A stretch of 11,564 bases of DNA from the NCBI GenBank assembly GCA_002391105.1, contig DGRT01000125.1:23875-35438 (forward strand), read 5' to 3'. A program made the position numbers and the translations under genes. Under the pieces are notes generated by a model. The model did not search any database, was not told where the DNA came from, and saw only the letters and a program-made list of their open reading frames with translations. Position 1 is the first letter of the stretch. Each line of letters starts with the position of its first letter. Below are positions 5,849 to 11,564 of the stretch, in pieces. Origin of the DNA: Lachnospiraceae bacterium UBA4381 (GTDB lineage Bacteria; Bacillota; Clostridia; Lachnospirales; Lachnospiraceae).

Positions 5849-6508
5849 ATGGATAATGAGGTTTTAATCTCATATTTACCCAGATATATAGATGCCTTCT
5901 GGCTCACAGTGAGGATAGGATTTATAGGAATAGCGCTGTCCCTTGTGATAGGTGTGGTGTCGGCATTTTTCAGGTATTTTAAGGTCCCGGTTCTGTCCGG
6001 GATATCGGGTTTTTACGTTGAGCTTTTCAGAAATACTCCTTTACTGGTGCAGCTCTTTTTTATATATTTTGGACTTCCGAAGGTGGGGTTTTCTGTTTCG
6101 GCAGAGGTGTGCGGAGCGCTGGGACTGGGACTGCTTGGAGGCAGCTATATGAGCGAAGGCTTCAGGAGCGGGCTGGAGGCGGTTTCGGTTTCACAGACAG
6201 AAAGTGCAGTGGCGCTTGGAATGACACCGAGGCAGATGTTTCAGCATGTAATACTGCCGGAAGCATTTATACTCAGTATTCCAGCGACGGTGGCGAACGT
6301 TATATTTCTCCTGAAGGAAACCAGTGTGTTTTCGGCTATAAGCCTGATGGATCTGATGTTTACCGCAAAGGATCTGATAGGGCTTTATTATAATACTACG
6401 GAAGCACTCTTTCTTCTGGTTGTGTTCTATATAGTTATGCTCCTGCCGGTTTCGATAGTAGGAAATGTTATCGAGAAGAAAGTCAGATTCAGGATGTTTG
6501 GAGCATAG
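5849..6508 (+). CDS. Polar amino acid ABC permease, HisM/HisQ family (first subunit)
   Basis: This 219-residue inner-membrane permease belongs to the His/Glu/Gln/cystine uptake family (HEQRo motif). The sequence shows the family hallmarks: FWLTVRIGFIGIALSLVIG at the first helix, VELFRNTPLLVQLFFIYFGLP in the middle, and the coupling-loop ESAVALGMTPRQMFQHVILPEA. A further run of helices reaches the basic C-terminus (EKKVRFR). Its ATG lies two bases after the metI stop with an AGGAAGGA-type SD inside the metI end, indicating translational coupling. Together with the permease at 6598 it should form a heterodimer driven by the ATPase at 7538. No separate binding protein accompanies it, so the N-terminal half of the fused lipoprotein is the likely partner. 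The substrate (cyst(e)ine favoured) is inferred from context. Confidence 0.9.
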   Translation: MDNEVLISYLPRYIDAFWLTVRIGFIGIALSLVIGVVSAFFRYFKVPVLSGISGFYVELFRNTPLLVQLFFIYFGLPKVGFSVSAEVCGALGLGLLGGSYMSEGFRSGLEAVSVSQTESAVALGMTPRQMFQHVILPEAFILSIPATVANVIFLLKETSVFSAISLMDLMFTAKDLIGLYYNTTEALFLLVVFYIVMLLPVSIVGNVIEKKVRFRMFGA

Positions 6509-6590
6509 GCGATGATGTCGTGAAAGGTTAGGGAAGGTCTGAGAATAAGCGCGGGTATTGAAAGAGGTTCAGGTATAGGGTGTTTGGAGT
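6488..6590 (+). repeat. Duplicated 3' end of the upstream permease gene in the spacer
   Basis: The permease gene ends TTCAGGATGTTTGGAGCATAG (6488-6508). The spacer contains a second, imperfect copy, TTCAGG-tataggg-TGTTTGGAGTATG (6568-6592), which supplies the GGAG (6586-6589) used as SD by the next gene. The 89-base spacer therefore looks created by a partial duplication of the gene tail. Confidence 0.45.
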
Positions 6591-6597
6591 ATGAGAT

Positions 6598-7266
6598 ATG
6601 GGATTTGAAGTATTACTAAAAGGAAATAATCTGGAGAGGCTTCTGCTGGGACTCCTTGTAGCACTGAGGATAAGTCTGATATCGGTAGTTATCAGTATAG
6701 TGCTGGGAGTTATCGTTGGAAGTCTGATGACTCTAAAGAATAAAGTGATAAAGGCTGTAACCAGACTCTATCTGGAATTTGTCCGCATCATGCCTCAGAT
6801 GGTGCTGCTTTTTCTGGTATATTTTGGAACTACAAAGGCACTGGGGATAAATATGTCTGCGGAAACTGCTTCTATAATAGTTTTTTCGTTATGGGGAACC
6901 GCAGAAATGTCAGATCTTGTGAGAGGGGCGCTGACAAGTATTCCCGTAATACAGTACGAAAGCAGTGCGGCTCTGGGGATGACTATGACAGATACATATA
7001 TTCATATCATCATTCCTCAGATAATCAGAAGAATGATCCCTCAGTCTATCAACCTTATAACCAGGATGATAAAAACCACAAGCCTTGTGATGATGATAGG
7101 TATAGTTGAGGTTCTGAAGGTGGGGCAGCAGATAATAGAGGCGAATAGAAAAAGCTCGCCCAATGCTGCATTTGGCATATTTCTTACTATATTTATATTA
7201 TATTTTATAGTCTGCTGGTCTATCAGTCTGGTGTCAAAATATCTGGAGAAAAAGTGGGCAGCGTGA
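6598..7266 (+). CDS. Polar amino acid ABC permease, HisM/HisQ family (second subunit)
   Basis: This 222-residue membrane protein is from the same family as its neighbour at 5849 but clearly divergent, as expected for the two halves of a heteromeric permease. It shows LLLGLLVALRISLISVVIS at the first helix, YLEFVRIMPQMVLLFLVYFG, the coupling-loop ESSAALGMTMTDTYIHIIIPQ and the family's conserved TRMIKTTSLVMMIGIVEV stretch. It ends in KYLEKKWAA. ATG 6598 has GGAG at 6586-6589, eight bases upstream. In this family the pore is formed by two such subunits with a GlnQ/HisP-type ATPase, which is the next gene. The long spacer after this gene (271 bases) begins with tandem copies resembling its own 3' end. 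Confidence 0.9.
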   Translation: MGFEVLLKGNNLERLLLGLLVALRISLISVVISIVLGVIVGSLMTLKNKVIKAVTRLYLEFVRIMPQMVLLFLVYFGTTKALGINMSAETASIIVFSLWGTAEMSDLVRGALTSIPVIQYESSAALGMTMTDTYIHIIIPQIIRRMIPQSINLITRMIKTTSLVMMIGIVEVLKVGQQIIEANRKSSPNAAFGIFLTIFILYFIVCWSISLVSKYLEKKWAA

Positions 7267-7276
7267 ATACTACTGA

Positions 7277-7360
7277 TATATAGTTTTGGGTGAGTTATCC
7301 GAAGTATAAAGTTTTGGGCAAATTATCTGGAGTATAAAGTGACGGGTAAATTATCTAGTG
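7277..7360 (+). repeat. 28-bp tandem repeat, three units, in the permease-ATPase spacer
   Basis: Units at 7277-7304, 7305-7332 and 7333-7360 are each exactly 28 bases and follow TATAAAGTTTTGGG then YRARTTATCYGRAG. Adjacent units match at 22 of 28 positions. The motif also resembles the end of the upstream permease gene (7236-7260: TATCTGGAG, AAAGTGGGCA), so the array probably arose by repeated duplication of that tail. The remaining spacer to 7537 is strongly purine-rich and holds no ORF I would support. Confidence 0.75.
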
Positions 7361-7455
7361 AAACAGGAAGAAAGCCGGGAAAGTAAGCAAGGGACCTGAA
7401 AACGAGAAAAAGCTGGCTGGACAGAGGGCAAGAAAGGATAAAGAAGCGTAAAAGG

Positions 7456-7510
7456 ACAAACCAAAGAGTAAAAACGGGGAAAGTATGAATCGATGAAAGA
7501 TTTGGTTTGT
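7456..7510 (+). promoter_or_regulatory. Long-loop inverted repeat upstream of the second ATPase
   Basis: ACAAACCAAA (7456-7465) is perfectly complementary to TTTGGTTTGT (7501-7510), with a 35-base purine-rich loop. It ends 27 bases before the ATPase start at 7538, where the SD is weak (AGGTAGG, about 7518-7523), so folding could affect translation of the ATPase. No T-run follows. Confidence 0.4.
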
Positions 7511-7537
7511 AAGTTGAGGTAGGAAACGGGTATCAAT

Positions 7538-8290
7538 ATGAAGACAGAAGCAGAAGAAATATTAAAGGTAGAAGGACTAAGTAAGAGCTACGATGAACTG
7601 GTGGTTCTTGACAAGATAGATATGAAAGTGAAGCGGGGAGAGGTTGTAGTAATTGTCGGACCTTCCGGATGCGGGAAGAGTACATTTCTCAGATGCCTCA
7701 ATGCGCTTGAGGAGATACAGGATGGAAGAGTTCTTCTGGATAATGAGACTATCAATCCCTGCAGTGGAAAGCTGAACCATGTCAGGGAAAGAATAGGGAT
7801 GGTATTTCAGAGCTATGAGCTTTTTCCTCATAAGACGGTTCTGCAGAATATGACACTGGCTCCGATAAAGGTGAAAAAGGTTCCCAAGGCTCAGGCGGAA
7901 AAGGAAGCAACGGAGCTTCTGGACAGGGTTGGACTGCTATCTAAAAAAGATAATTATCCAAGACAGCTTTCCGGTGGTCAGAAGCAGAGAGTTGCTATCG
8001 TAAGAGCGCTTATGATGCATCCGGAGGTTCTTCTGTTGGATGAGATTACAGCAGCACTTGATCCGGAGATGGTACGTGAGGTTCTGGATGTCGTAATTAC
8101 GCTTGCGAAGGAAGGACGTACCATGGTCATAGTTACCCATGAGTTATCCTTTGCCAGAGCAGTTGCTGACAGAATGGTTTTTATAGATGGCGGAAAGATA
8201 GTAGAGGAAGCAGCACCTGAAGAATTCTTTGAAAATCCGAAAACAGACAGATTAAAAAGATTTCTGGAGTCCTTTGACTATGCAATATAG
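7538..8290 (+). CDS. Polar amino acid ABC importer ATPase (GlnQ/HisP type)
   Basis: This 250-residue ATPase has Walker A GPSGCGKST (41-49), the Q-loop (Q91), signature LSGGQ (144-148), Walker B VLLLDE (164-169) and the H-loop histidine (H201). The length is normal for the GlnQ/HisP family and there is no C-terminal NIL domain, unlike the MetN ATPase in the same cluster. It therefore most likely pairs with the two HisM-type permeases (5849 and 6598). A minor oddity is DEITAALD where most relatives have DEPTSALD. ATG 7538 sits behind a weak SD and a purine-rich 271-base spacer, so its expression may be set separately. No clear terminator follows; the convergent hydrolase gene ends 58 bases downstream. 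Confidence 0.93.
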   Translation: MKTEAEEILKVEGLSKSYDELVVLDKIDMKVKRGEVVVIVGPSGCGKSTFLRCLNALEEIQDGRVLLDNETINPCSGKLNHVRERIGMVFQSYELFPHKTVLQNMTLAPIKVKKVPKAQAEKEATELLDRVGLLSKKDNYPRQLSGGQKQRVAIVRALMMHPEVLLLDEITAALDPEMVREVLDVVITLAKEGRTMVIVTHELSFARAVADRMVFIDGGKIVEEAAPEEFFENPKTDRLKRFLESFDYAI

Positions 8291-8348
8291 TAATAAGTAT
8301 CAGGAATACTATTAAGAAAACCATTCAGTCAAGCATTCGCTTAATCTG

Positions 8349-8849
8349 TCATATTACTTCCACCTGGCACATTTTCATAGTTGTAAGGGCAGCCTCGTGG
8401 CTTTCAGGTGTTACGCCGGCACAGCAACTGCTGTCAACTCTGACAGGTATCTCAGGGAAAAGTGCCTTGATGATAAGTGCGTTGGATACAACACATATAT
8501 CTGTACATAGTCCAACTATTTCAACCTCTTCAAACTGAAAGCTGTCCCAGCCGGTATAACCAAAGGACGGCTTATCTATGATGAGCGCATCGGAAGTGTC
8601 TAAGGCGTCGCGTATCTGCCATCCTGTTGTCCCCTCTATACAGTGAACAACCGGAAGGTGACGTCCCTCATTTGTTTCCATATAATTATCGTGATGAGTA
8701 TCGCGTGTAAATATGATCTCGTCGCCATTTGCTTTATATTGCTCAATCTTTGACTTTACATTATCAACTATCTGCAGGGCTTCAGCAGTTCCCAGACTTC
8801 CGTCAATAAAGTCATTTTGCATGTCTATTACAATAAGTGTTTTTTTCAT
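8349..8849 (-). CDS. Isochorismatase-family cysteine hydrolase, nicotinamidase-like
   Basis: The preferred start is the ATG at 8849-8847 with GGGAG (8860-8856) six bases ahead; a longer reading from 8900 adds 17 residues without an SD. The 166-residue product has the catalytic triad of the family: D9 (VIDMQNDF), K93 (IDKPSFG) and nucleophile C119 (GLCTDICV). The region TRDTHH (48-53) and PVVHCIEGTTG (66-76) supplies the D50/H52/H69 set that matches the metal site of PncA nicotinamidases. Nicotinamidases convert nicotinamide to nicotinate for NAD salvage. The protein is short for PncA (about 180-215), so another small amide or isochorismatase-like substrate is possible. It is convergent to the transporter operon and its gene has its own promoter candidate (8949-8977). 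Confidence 0.88.
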   Translation of the reverse strand: MKKTLIVIDMQNDFIDGSLGTAEALQIVDNVKSKIEQYKANGDEIIFTRDTHHDNYMETNEGRHLPVVHCIEGTTGWQIRDALDTSDALIIDKPSFGYTGWDSFQFEEVEIVGLCTDICVVSNALIIKALFPEIPVRVDSSCCAGVTPESHEAALTTMKMCQVEVI

Positions 8850-8906
8850 TTTAGTCTCCCATATAAATACATTAAGAACTATTGGACGATAAGCTACCAA
8901 AAATTA

Positions 8907-8943
8907 AAATAAGATGCGCCCTGCGAAGCAGGAGCATTTATTT
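8907..8943 (-). promoter_or_regulatory. Terminator-like hairpin in the 5' leader of the hydrolase gene
   Basis: On the + strand AAATAA (8907-8912), ATGC (8914-8917) and CCTGC (8920-8924) pair with GCAGG (8928-8932), GCAT (8934-8937) and TTATTT (8938-8943), with small bulges. Read on the minus strand it is followed by a T-rich run. It lies between the predicted minus-strand promoter and the hydrolase start, so it could attenuate, protect the 5' end, or be a leftover terminator. Confidence 0.5.
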
Positions 8944-8948
8944 CTCAT

Positions 8949-8977
8949 ACTATAACATTTCCGGATACATGTGACAA
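8949..8977 (-). promoter_or_regulatory. Minus-strand promoter with -35 inside a palindromic element
   Basis: Read on the minus strand, TTGTCA (8977-8972) and TATAGT (8954-8949) are each 5/6 matches to consensus with a 17-base spacer (8971-8955). The -35 box is the inner end of the palindromic element at 8971-8997. It points toward the hydrolase gene starting at 8849. Confidence 0.5.
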
Positions 8978-8997
8978 GGTGCCTGTCCCCTTGTCAC
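8971..8997 (+). repeat. Palindromic intergenic element, copy 3
   Basis: GTGACAAGG (8971-8979) and CCTTGTCAC (8989-8997) form an inverted repeat around the core TGCCTGTCC. It differs from copy 2 (1843-1871) by essentially one core-flanking base and is inverted relative to copy 1 (1-27). It sits between two divergent genes. Confidence 0.8.
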
Positions 8998-9030
8998 TTT
9001 TTGATTTGTTGCGCTTTTGTTATAGGTGTG

Positions 9031-9039
9031 TGGTATAGT
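9031..9039 (+). promoter_or_regulatory. Extended -10 promoter candidate for the 698-aa gene
   Basis: TGGTATAGT (9031-9039) fits the extended -10 pattern TGnTATAAT with one mismatch. No convincing -35 box lies at the right distance; TTGCGC (9009-9014) is 19 bases upstream. Transcription would begin about 75 bases before the ATG at 9119. Confidence 0.4.
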
Positions 9040-9118
9040 GTTTCTTGTAGGGGGCAGATAGATGACTGTAGTGTCTCATCTGTTAGTTATAAGTGGTATT
9101 AATAATAGGAGAAAAGCT

Positions 9119-11215
9119 ATGCCAAGAAATGAATTAATCAGTTTTAAGAAGGATAAGGATGCTCAGTTTATAGCTCAGTTAGTTATACAGCAAAGAGGAG
9201 AAACGGATGATACATTTGCCTTTGATAGTTTTGGTAAGTACACTGCAGCTCTTAGAAAGAAGACTGGAGAGTACGTAGGAGAAAATGATCCTACATATCA
9301 TCTGGTATCTCAGACTTTGCGCGAGGTAGAAAGTCTTCAGGCTCTGATACTTAGAGCTGCTATATCGCCGTCTCCGAGACAGAAAAGAGATGCGATAATA
9401 GATGCGGTGAAGAGTCTCAAGAGATTGCAGAGTATGCAGGAGACTTTAGTGAATAAGAATATATTTATATTTCCGAAGGGAGATAGGGTAAATGGACCGT
9501 GGGGTGGTCCCGAATATGTCACAGCTTATGTAACAACAATGGGGCGCTGCAAGGAAGGAGCGGAGCTTCTCGAATCAGGACTCTTTGATGTTAACAATAA
9601 GCAGATAGTAGCTGAATTTGATGAGCTGATGGCTGCCCCTTATTTTGATTATAATAATTATAAGGTTAATAAGCAGCCTGTGAGAACTTATATGATGGAT
9701 CAGGAGGAGTTCGAGAATTATATGAGTTCCAGACCTCAGATTCAGGTGGATGCAAAAGAGAATGTGGGTGGAGGAGATGCAGATAATGTAAATCTTGAAG
9801 GCTCCTACGCGGAAAGATATAATCCGGATCCTGCCTATACTTTTGACAAGGAAAAAATCATTGCCCATCAGAAGTCTGTTAAGGAGAAGATAGTAAAGAG
9901 TCTTGGTAAGAGCATCGAAAAGAATGATAACTTTGCAAGAGATCTGAATGCATTTATCAATGATCTCAAGAAGTTTCATTATGATGTTCAGGAAAACCCT
10001 GATATGGCGGATGAAAAGACCCAATATGTGGACTCACTTCTTAGCCAGAGGAAGATCGAGAGAAGGGATGTGGGAAGAATAGTTCCTGAGTATAAATATA
10101 CTCTGAAGATGAACCTCCAGAATCCTGAGCCACAGAAATTCCTGGATAGTCTGGTTTACTTTGTTGGTAATATAGAATCATATAATGAAAGCAAGAATCG
10201 TGATAAGAACTCAAAACTGGGAGATATAAATGAGGTCTTTTCTAAGGAAGACGGAGAGGGCTTCAGCGAGATTCTCAGTAGTCTTAAGGCGTTCCAGAAG
10301 GATCCTCAGATACCGGATACATTCAAAGCTAAGTGCAAGGTCATCCAGAATAAGTTTGAGACTATGGTGGCAAATGCATTTAATGAGCTTGAGGCAGATC
10401 CATTTGAAAAATATATTGCTATGAATACAGGTGCATTTAACTTTGGTAAGGGTGAGAATGCTCTGGACGGTGTTGCGAAGGTGACTGCAGCCTATGAGTG
10501 GAAGAAGAAAAATGAACGAGTAAATGATCCTGCAAAAAAGGAAGCCTTTGATCCTGCGAAGATTGACAAGCTTGCAGAGGATATGAAGAAGGATCCGGTA
10601 TTCAGAACCTACTATACGACAAATGATAATGGACAGAAAAAATGGTCAAAGGCGAGTCTTGAGTCTGCTGCAAAAAACAGTACTGAGTGGAATGTTAATA
10701 GCCTTATAGATAATCCTTTTGTCAAAGCAACTCTCGCAAATAAGAGAAAAGCTCTTAAGTCACTTCAGGAGCTTGGTTCTATTCTTCCGGATCCGGGAAG
10801 CGCAAGTCGAGAATATCACCGTTTTAATGGAATGTTAAAAGGTCTTGGAAGTAAAAACATAGACAGATTGGCTGAAGGCGAGCTTAATTATCTGCTAAAG
10901 AATATATTTGATGAAAATGAGAAGTATATGAAGGGACGTAAAAGTGCAAGATTCAAGGATGCCTCCAAGGAGCATTTTGAGGAAACTCTTGATGTACTTA
11001 AGATTTATTCAGATCTTAGTGATTACGGAGCGGCGCTTGCCAAGAAGCTGGTCGACAGGACTAACTATGTTCGAAAGCATAGATGGCATGGTATGTGGGA
11101 GCAGGACACAGTTACCCTTGAGGGCAGAAGCAACGAGGCAACCAAGAATCGTATAGATGTGCTGATTCATGGTAAGAGACCTGCACCTGTACAGGGGGAT
11201 GCTCCTAAGCTGTAG
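9119..11215 (+). CDS. Unrecognised 698-residue soluble, probably helical protein
   Basis: I do not recognise this family. The start at ATG 9119 is chosen because AGGAG (9107-9111) lies seven bases upstream; an in-frame ATG at 9062 would add 19 residues. The protein is hydrophilic, rich in Lys, Asp, Glu and Asn, and shows no signal peptide, membrane segment, lipobox or nucleotide-binding motif. It has only two Cys (144 and 406). Long amphipathic-looking helical stretches alternate with Pro/Gly-containing turns; residues about 205-245 look like a low-complexity linker (GGGDADNVN). A pattern near residues 41-76 (Y...EYV...Y......L.EVESL) loosely resembles residues 603-630 (KYMKGRKSARF...ETLDVL), hinting at divergent internal repeats. 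It stands alone with its own promoter and no operon partner. A cytoplasmic scaffold or structural protein is one possibility; no function is assigned. Confidence 0.8.
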   Translation: MPRNELISFKKDKDAQFIAQLVIQQRGETDDTFAFDSFGKYTAALRKKTGEYVGENDPTYHLVSQTLREVESLQALILRAAISPSPRQKRDAIIDAVKSLKRLQSMQETLVNKNIFIFPKGDRVNGPWGGPEYVTAYVTTMGRCKEGAELLESGLFDVNNKQIVAEFDELMAAPYFDYNNYKVNKQPVRTYMMDQEEFENYMSSRPQIQVDAKENVGGGDADNVNLEGSYAERYNPDPAYTFDKEKIIAHQKSVKEKIVKSLGKSIEKNDNFARDLNAFINDLKKFHYDVQENPDMADEKTQYVDSLLSQRKIERRDVGRIVPEYKYTLKMNLQNPEPQKFLDSLVYFVGNIESYNESKNRDKNSKLGDINEVFSKEDGEGFSEILSSLKAFQKDPQIPDTFKAKCKVIQNKFETMVANAFNELEADPFEKYIAMNTGAFNFGKGENALDGVAKVTAAYEWKKKNERVNDPAKKEAFDPAKIDKLAEDMKKDPVFRTYYTTNDNGQKKWSKASLESAAKNSTEWNVNSLIDNPFVKATLANKRKALKSLQELGSILPDPGSASREYHRFNGMLKGLGSKNIDRLAEGELNYLLKNIFDENEKYMKGRKSARFKDASKEHFEETLDVLKIYSDLSDYGAALAKKLVDRTNYVRKHRWHGMWEQDTVTLEGRSNEATKNRIDVLIHGKRPAPVQGDAPKL

Positions 11216-11351
11216 GGGATACAGTATTTCAATCCCTAGATAACAGCACATAATGTCAGACTATGTTCCATAACAGCGTAGTTTCCCGAACTGTGATGTG
11301 GCAGGGCTGTGAAAAAGGTGTTATGTCCGTATATCAAAAATCTGACATATA

Positions 11352-11367
11352 AGTCAAAATTTTGACT
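11352..11367. promoter_or_regulatory. Perfect 16-bp palindrome, possible operator
   Basis: AGTCAAAA is followed directly by its reverse complement TTTTGACT. Its right half contains TTGACT, a -35-like box (11362-11367), but the nearest TATAAT (11391-11396) is 23 bases away, too far for a standard promoter. It lies in the 325-base gap between the 698-aa gene and the tRNA. The rest of that gap holds no supported gene, and from about 11400 it is very AT-rich, like an UP element for the tRNA promoter. Confidence 0.35.
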
Positions 11368-11478
11368 AGGCGTAATGATGCGCGGGAGGATATAATTGGT
11401 AAATTTTAGGAATTTTTAATAAAAAAAGTTTCATAATTGTATAATATTTCCAAAATATTAATTTCTTGAAAAAAGTAG

Positions 11479-11507
11479 TTGCAAATCAGAAACGCTTGTA
11501 ATATACT
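11479..11507 (+). promoter_or_regulatory. tRNA promoter
   Basis: TTGCAA (11479-11484) and TATACT (11502-11507) are separated by exactly 17 bases. The upstream region is AT-rich. Transcription would start at about 11513, roughly 28 bases before the mature tRNA 5' end. Confidence 0.75.
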
Positions 11508-11509
11508 AA

Positions 11510-11535
11510 CGTGGTACTCGGAACTGGGTACCGCG
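11510..11535 (+). other. Leader hairpin between promoter and tRNA
   Basis: CGTGGTAC (11510-11517) pairs with GTACCGCG (11528-11535) over 8 bp with one G-U and a 10-base loop, followed by TTTTC and directly by the tRNA. The predicted transcription start falls within the 5' arm. It could mark the 5' leader for processing or act as a weak pause or terminator. Confidence 0.5.
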
Positions 11536-11540
11536 TTTTC

Positions 11541-11564
11541 GGGCCGCTAGCTCATTTGGTAGAG
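11541..11564 (+). tRNA. 5' end of a tRNA gene (cut by window end)
   Basis: GGGCCGC is a typical seven-base acceptor strand, followed by TA, the D-stem start GCTC (11550-11553), a D-loop with GG (ATTTGGTA) and the returning GAG. The anticodon lies beyond the window, so the amino acid cannot be read. Confidence 0.88.

Noticed and set aside
8850..8900. N-terminal extension of the hydrolase from 8900
   Set aside because: The GGGAG at 8860-8856 and the family N-terminus (MKKTLIVIDMQNDF) fix the start at 8849.
9062..9118. Upstream start of the 698-aa protein at 9062
   Set aside because: AGGAG at 9107-9111 is better placed for ATG 9119; a G-run before 9062 is a weaker SD, though this start cannot be fully excluded.
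11511..11535. T-box riboswitch 3' end (GGGTACCGCG)
   Set aside because: The bases are fully used in a small self-contained hairpin at the predicted transcription start, and a tRNA rather than a synthetase or amino acid gene follows.
1..11564. CRISPR array or prophage
   Set aside because: There is no series of regularly spaced direct repeats with unique spacers, and no integrase, capsid or cas-like product; the 28-bp array at 7277-7360 has no spacers.

Overview
The window looks like chromosomal DNA from a low-to-moderate GC Gram-positive anaerobe of the Clostridia, most likely a Lachnospiraceae member of the Butyrivibrio type (an inference). The supports are strong AGGAGG-type ribosome binding sites, lipobox lipoproteins, extended -10 promoters, a remnant of a Lachnospiraceae-style cell-wall-binding repeat, and a palindromic GTGACA...TGTCAC element of a kind I recall from Firmicutes intergenic DNA.

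Layout. Positions 1-730 are a scar-like region: a palindromic element, a broken cell-wall-binding repeat, a strong terminator, then a promoter driving a truncated ABC exporter ATPase. An intact CorA-type divalent cation channel follows (745-1662) with its own terminator. Positions 1726-2217 are a regulatory leader: a candidate promoter, a palindromic element, a 32-codon ORF rich in Cys codons (1895-1993) and an intrinsic terminator (2055-2089) whose 5' arm can alternatively pair with the leader ORF. This has the geometry of a classical translation-coupled attenuator responding to cysteine supply.

The leader opens into a six-gene, same-strand cluster (2218-8290). The first gene encodes a lipoprotein fusing a polar-amino-acid (cysteine/CjaA-like) binding domain to a MetQ/NlpA methionine-binding domain. 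After it come metN (ATPase with NIL domain), metI, two HisM-type permeases and a GlnQ/HisP-type ATPase. So one double-headed binding protein appears to serve two complete ABC importers, plausibly methionine plus cyst(e)ine, under one Cys-sensing switch. The spacers carry a hairpin between an SD and the metN start, 3'-end duplications after both HisM-type permease genes, and a three-unit 28-bp tandem repeat.

A convergent nicotinamidase/isochorismatase-like hydrolase (8849-8349, minus) follows; its best promoter takes its -35 box from another palindromic element. Diverging from it is an unrecognised 698-residue soluble, probably helical protein (9119-11215). The window ends with a well-formed promoter, a leader hairpin and the first 24 bases of a tRNA gene.
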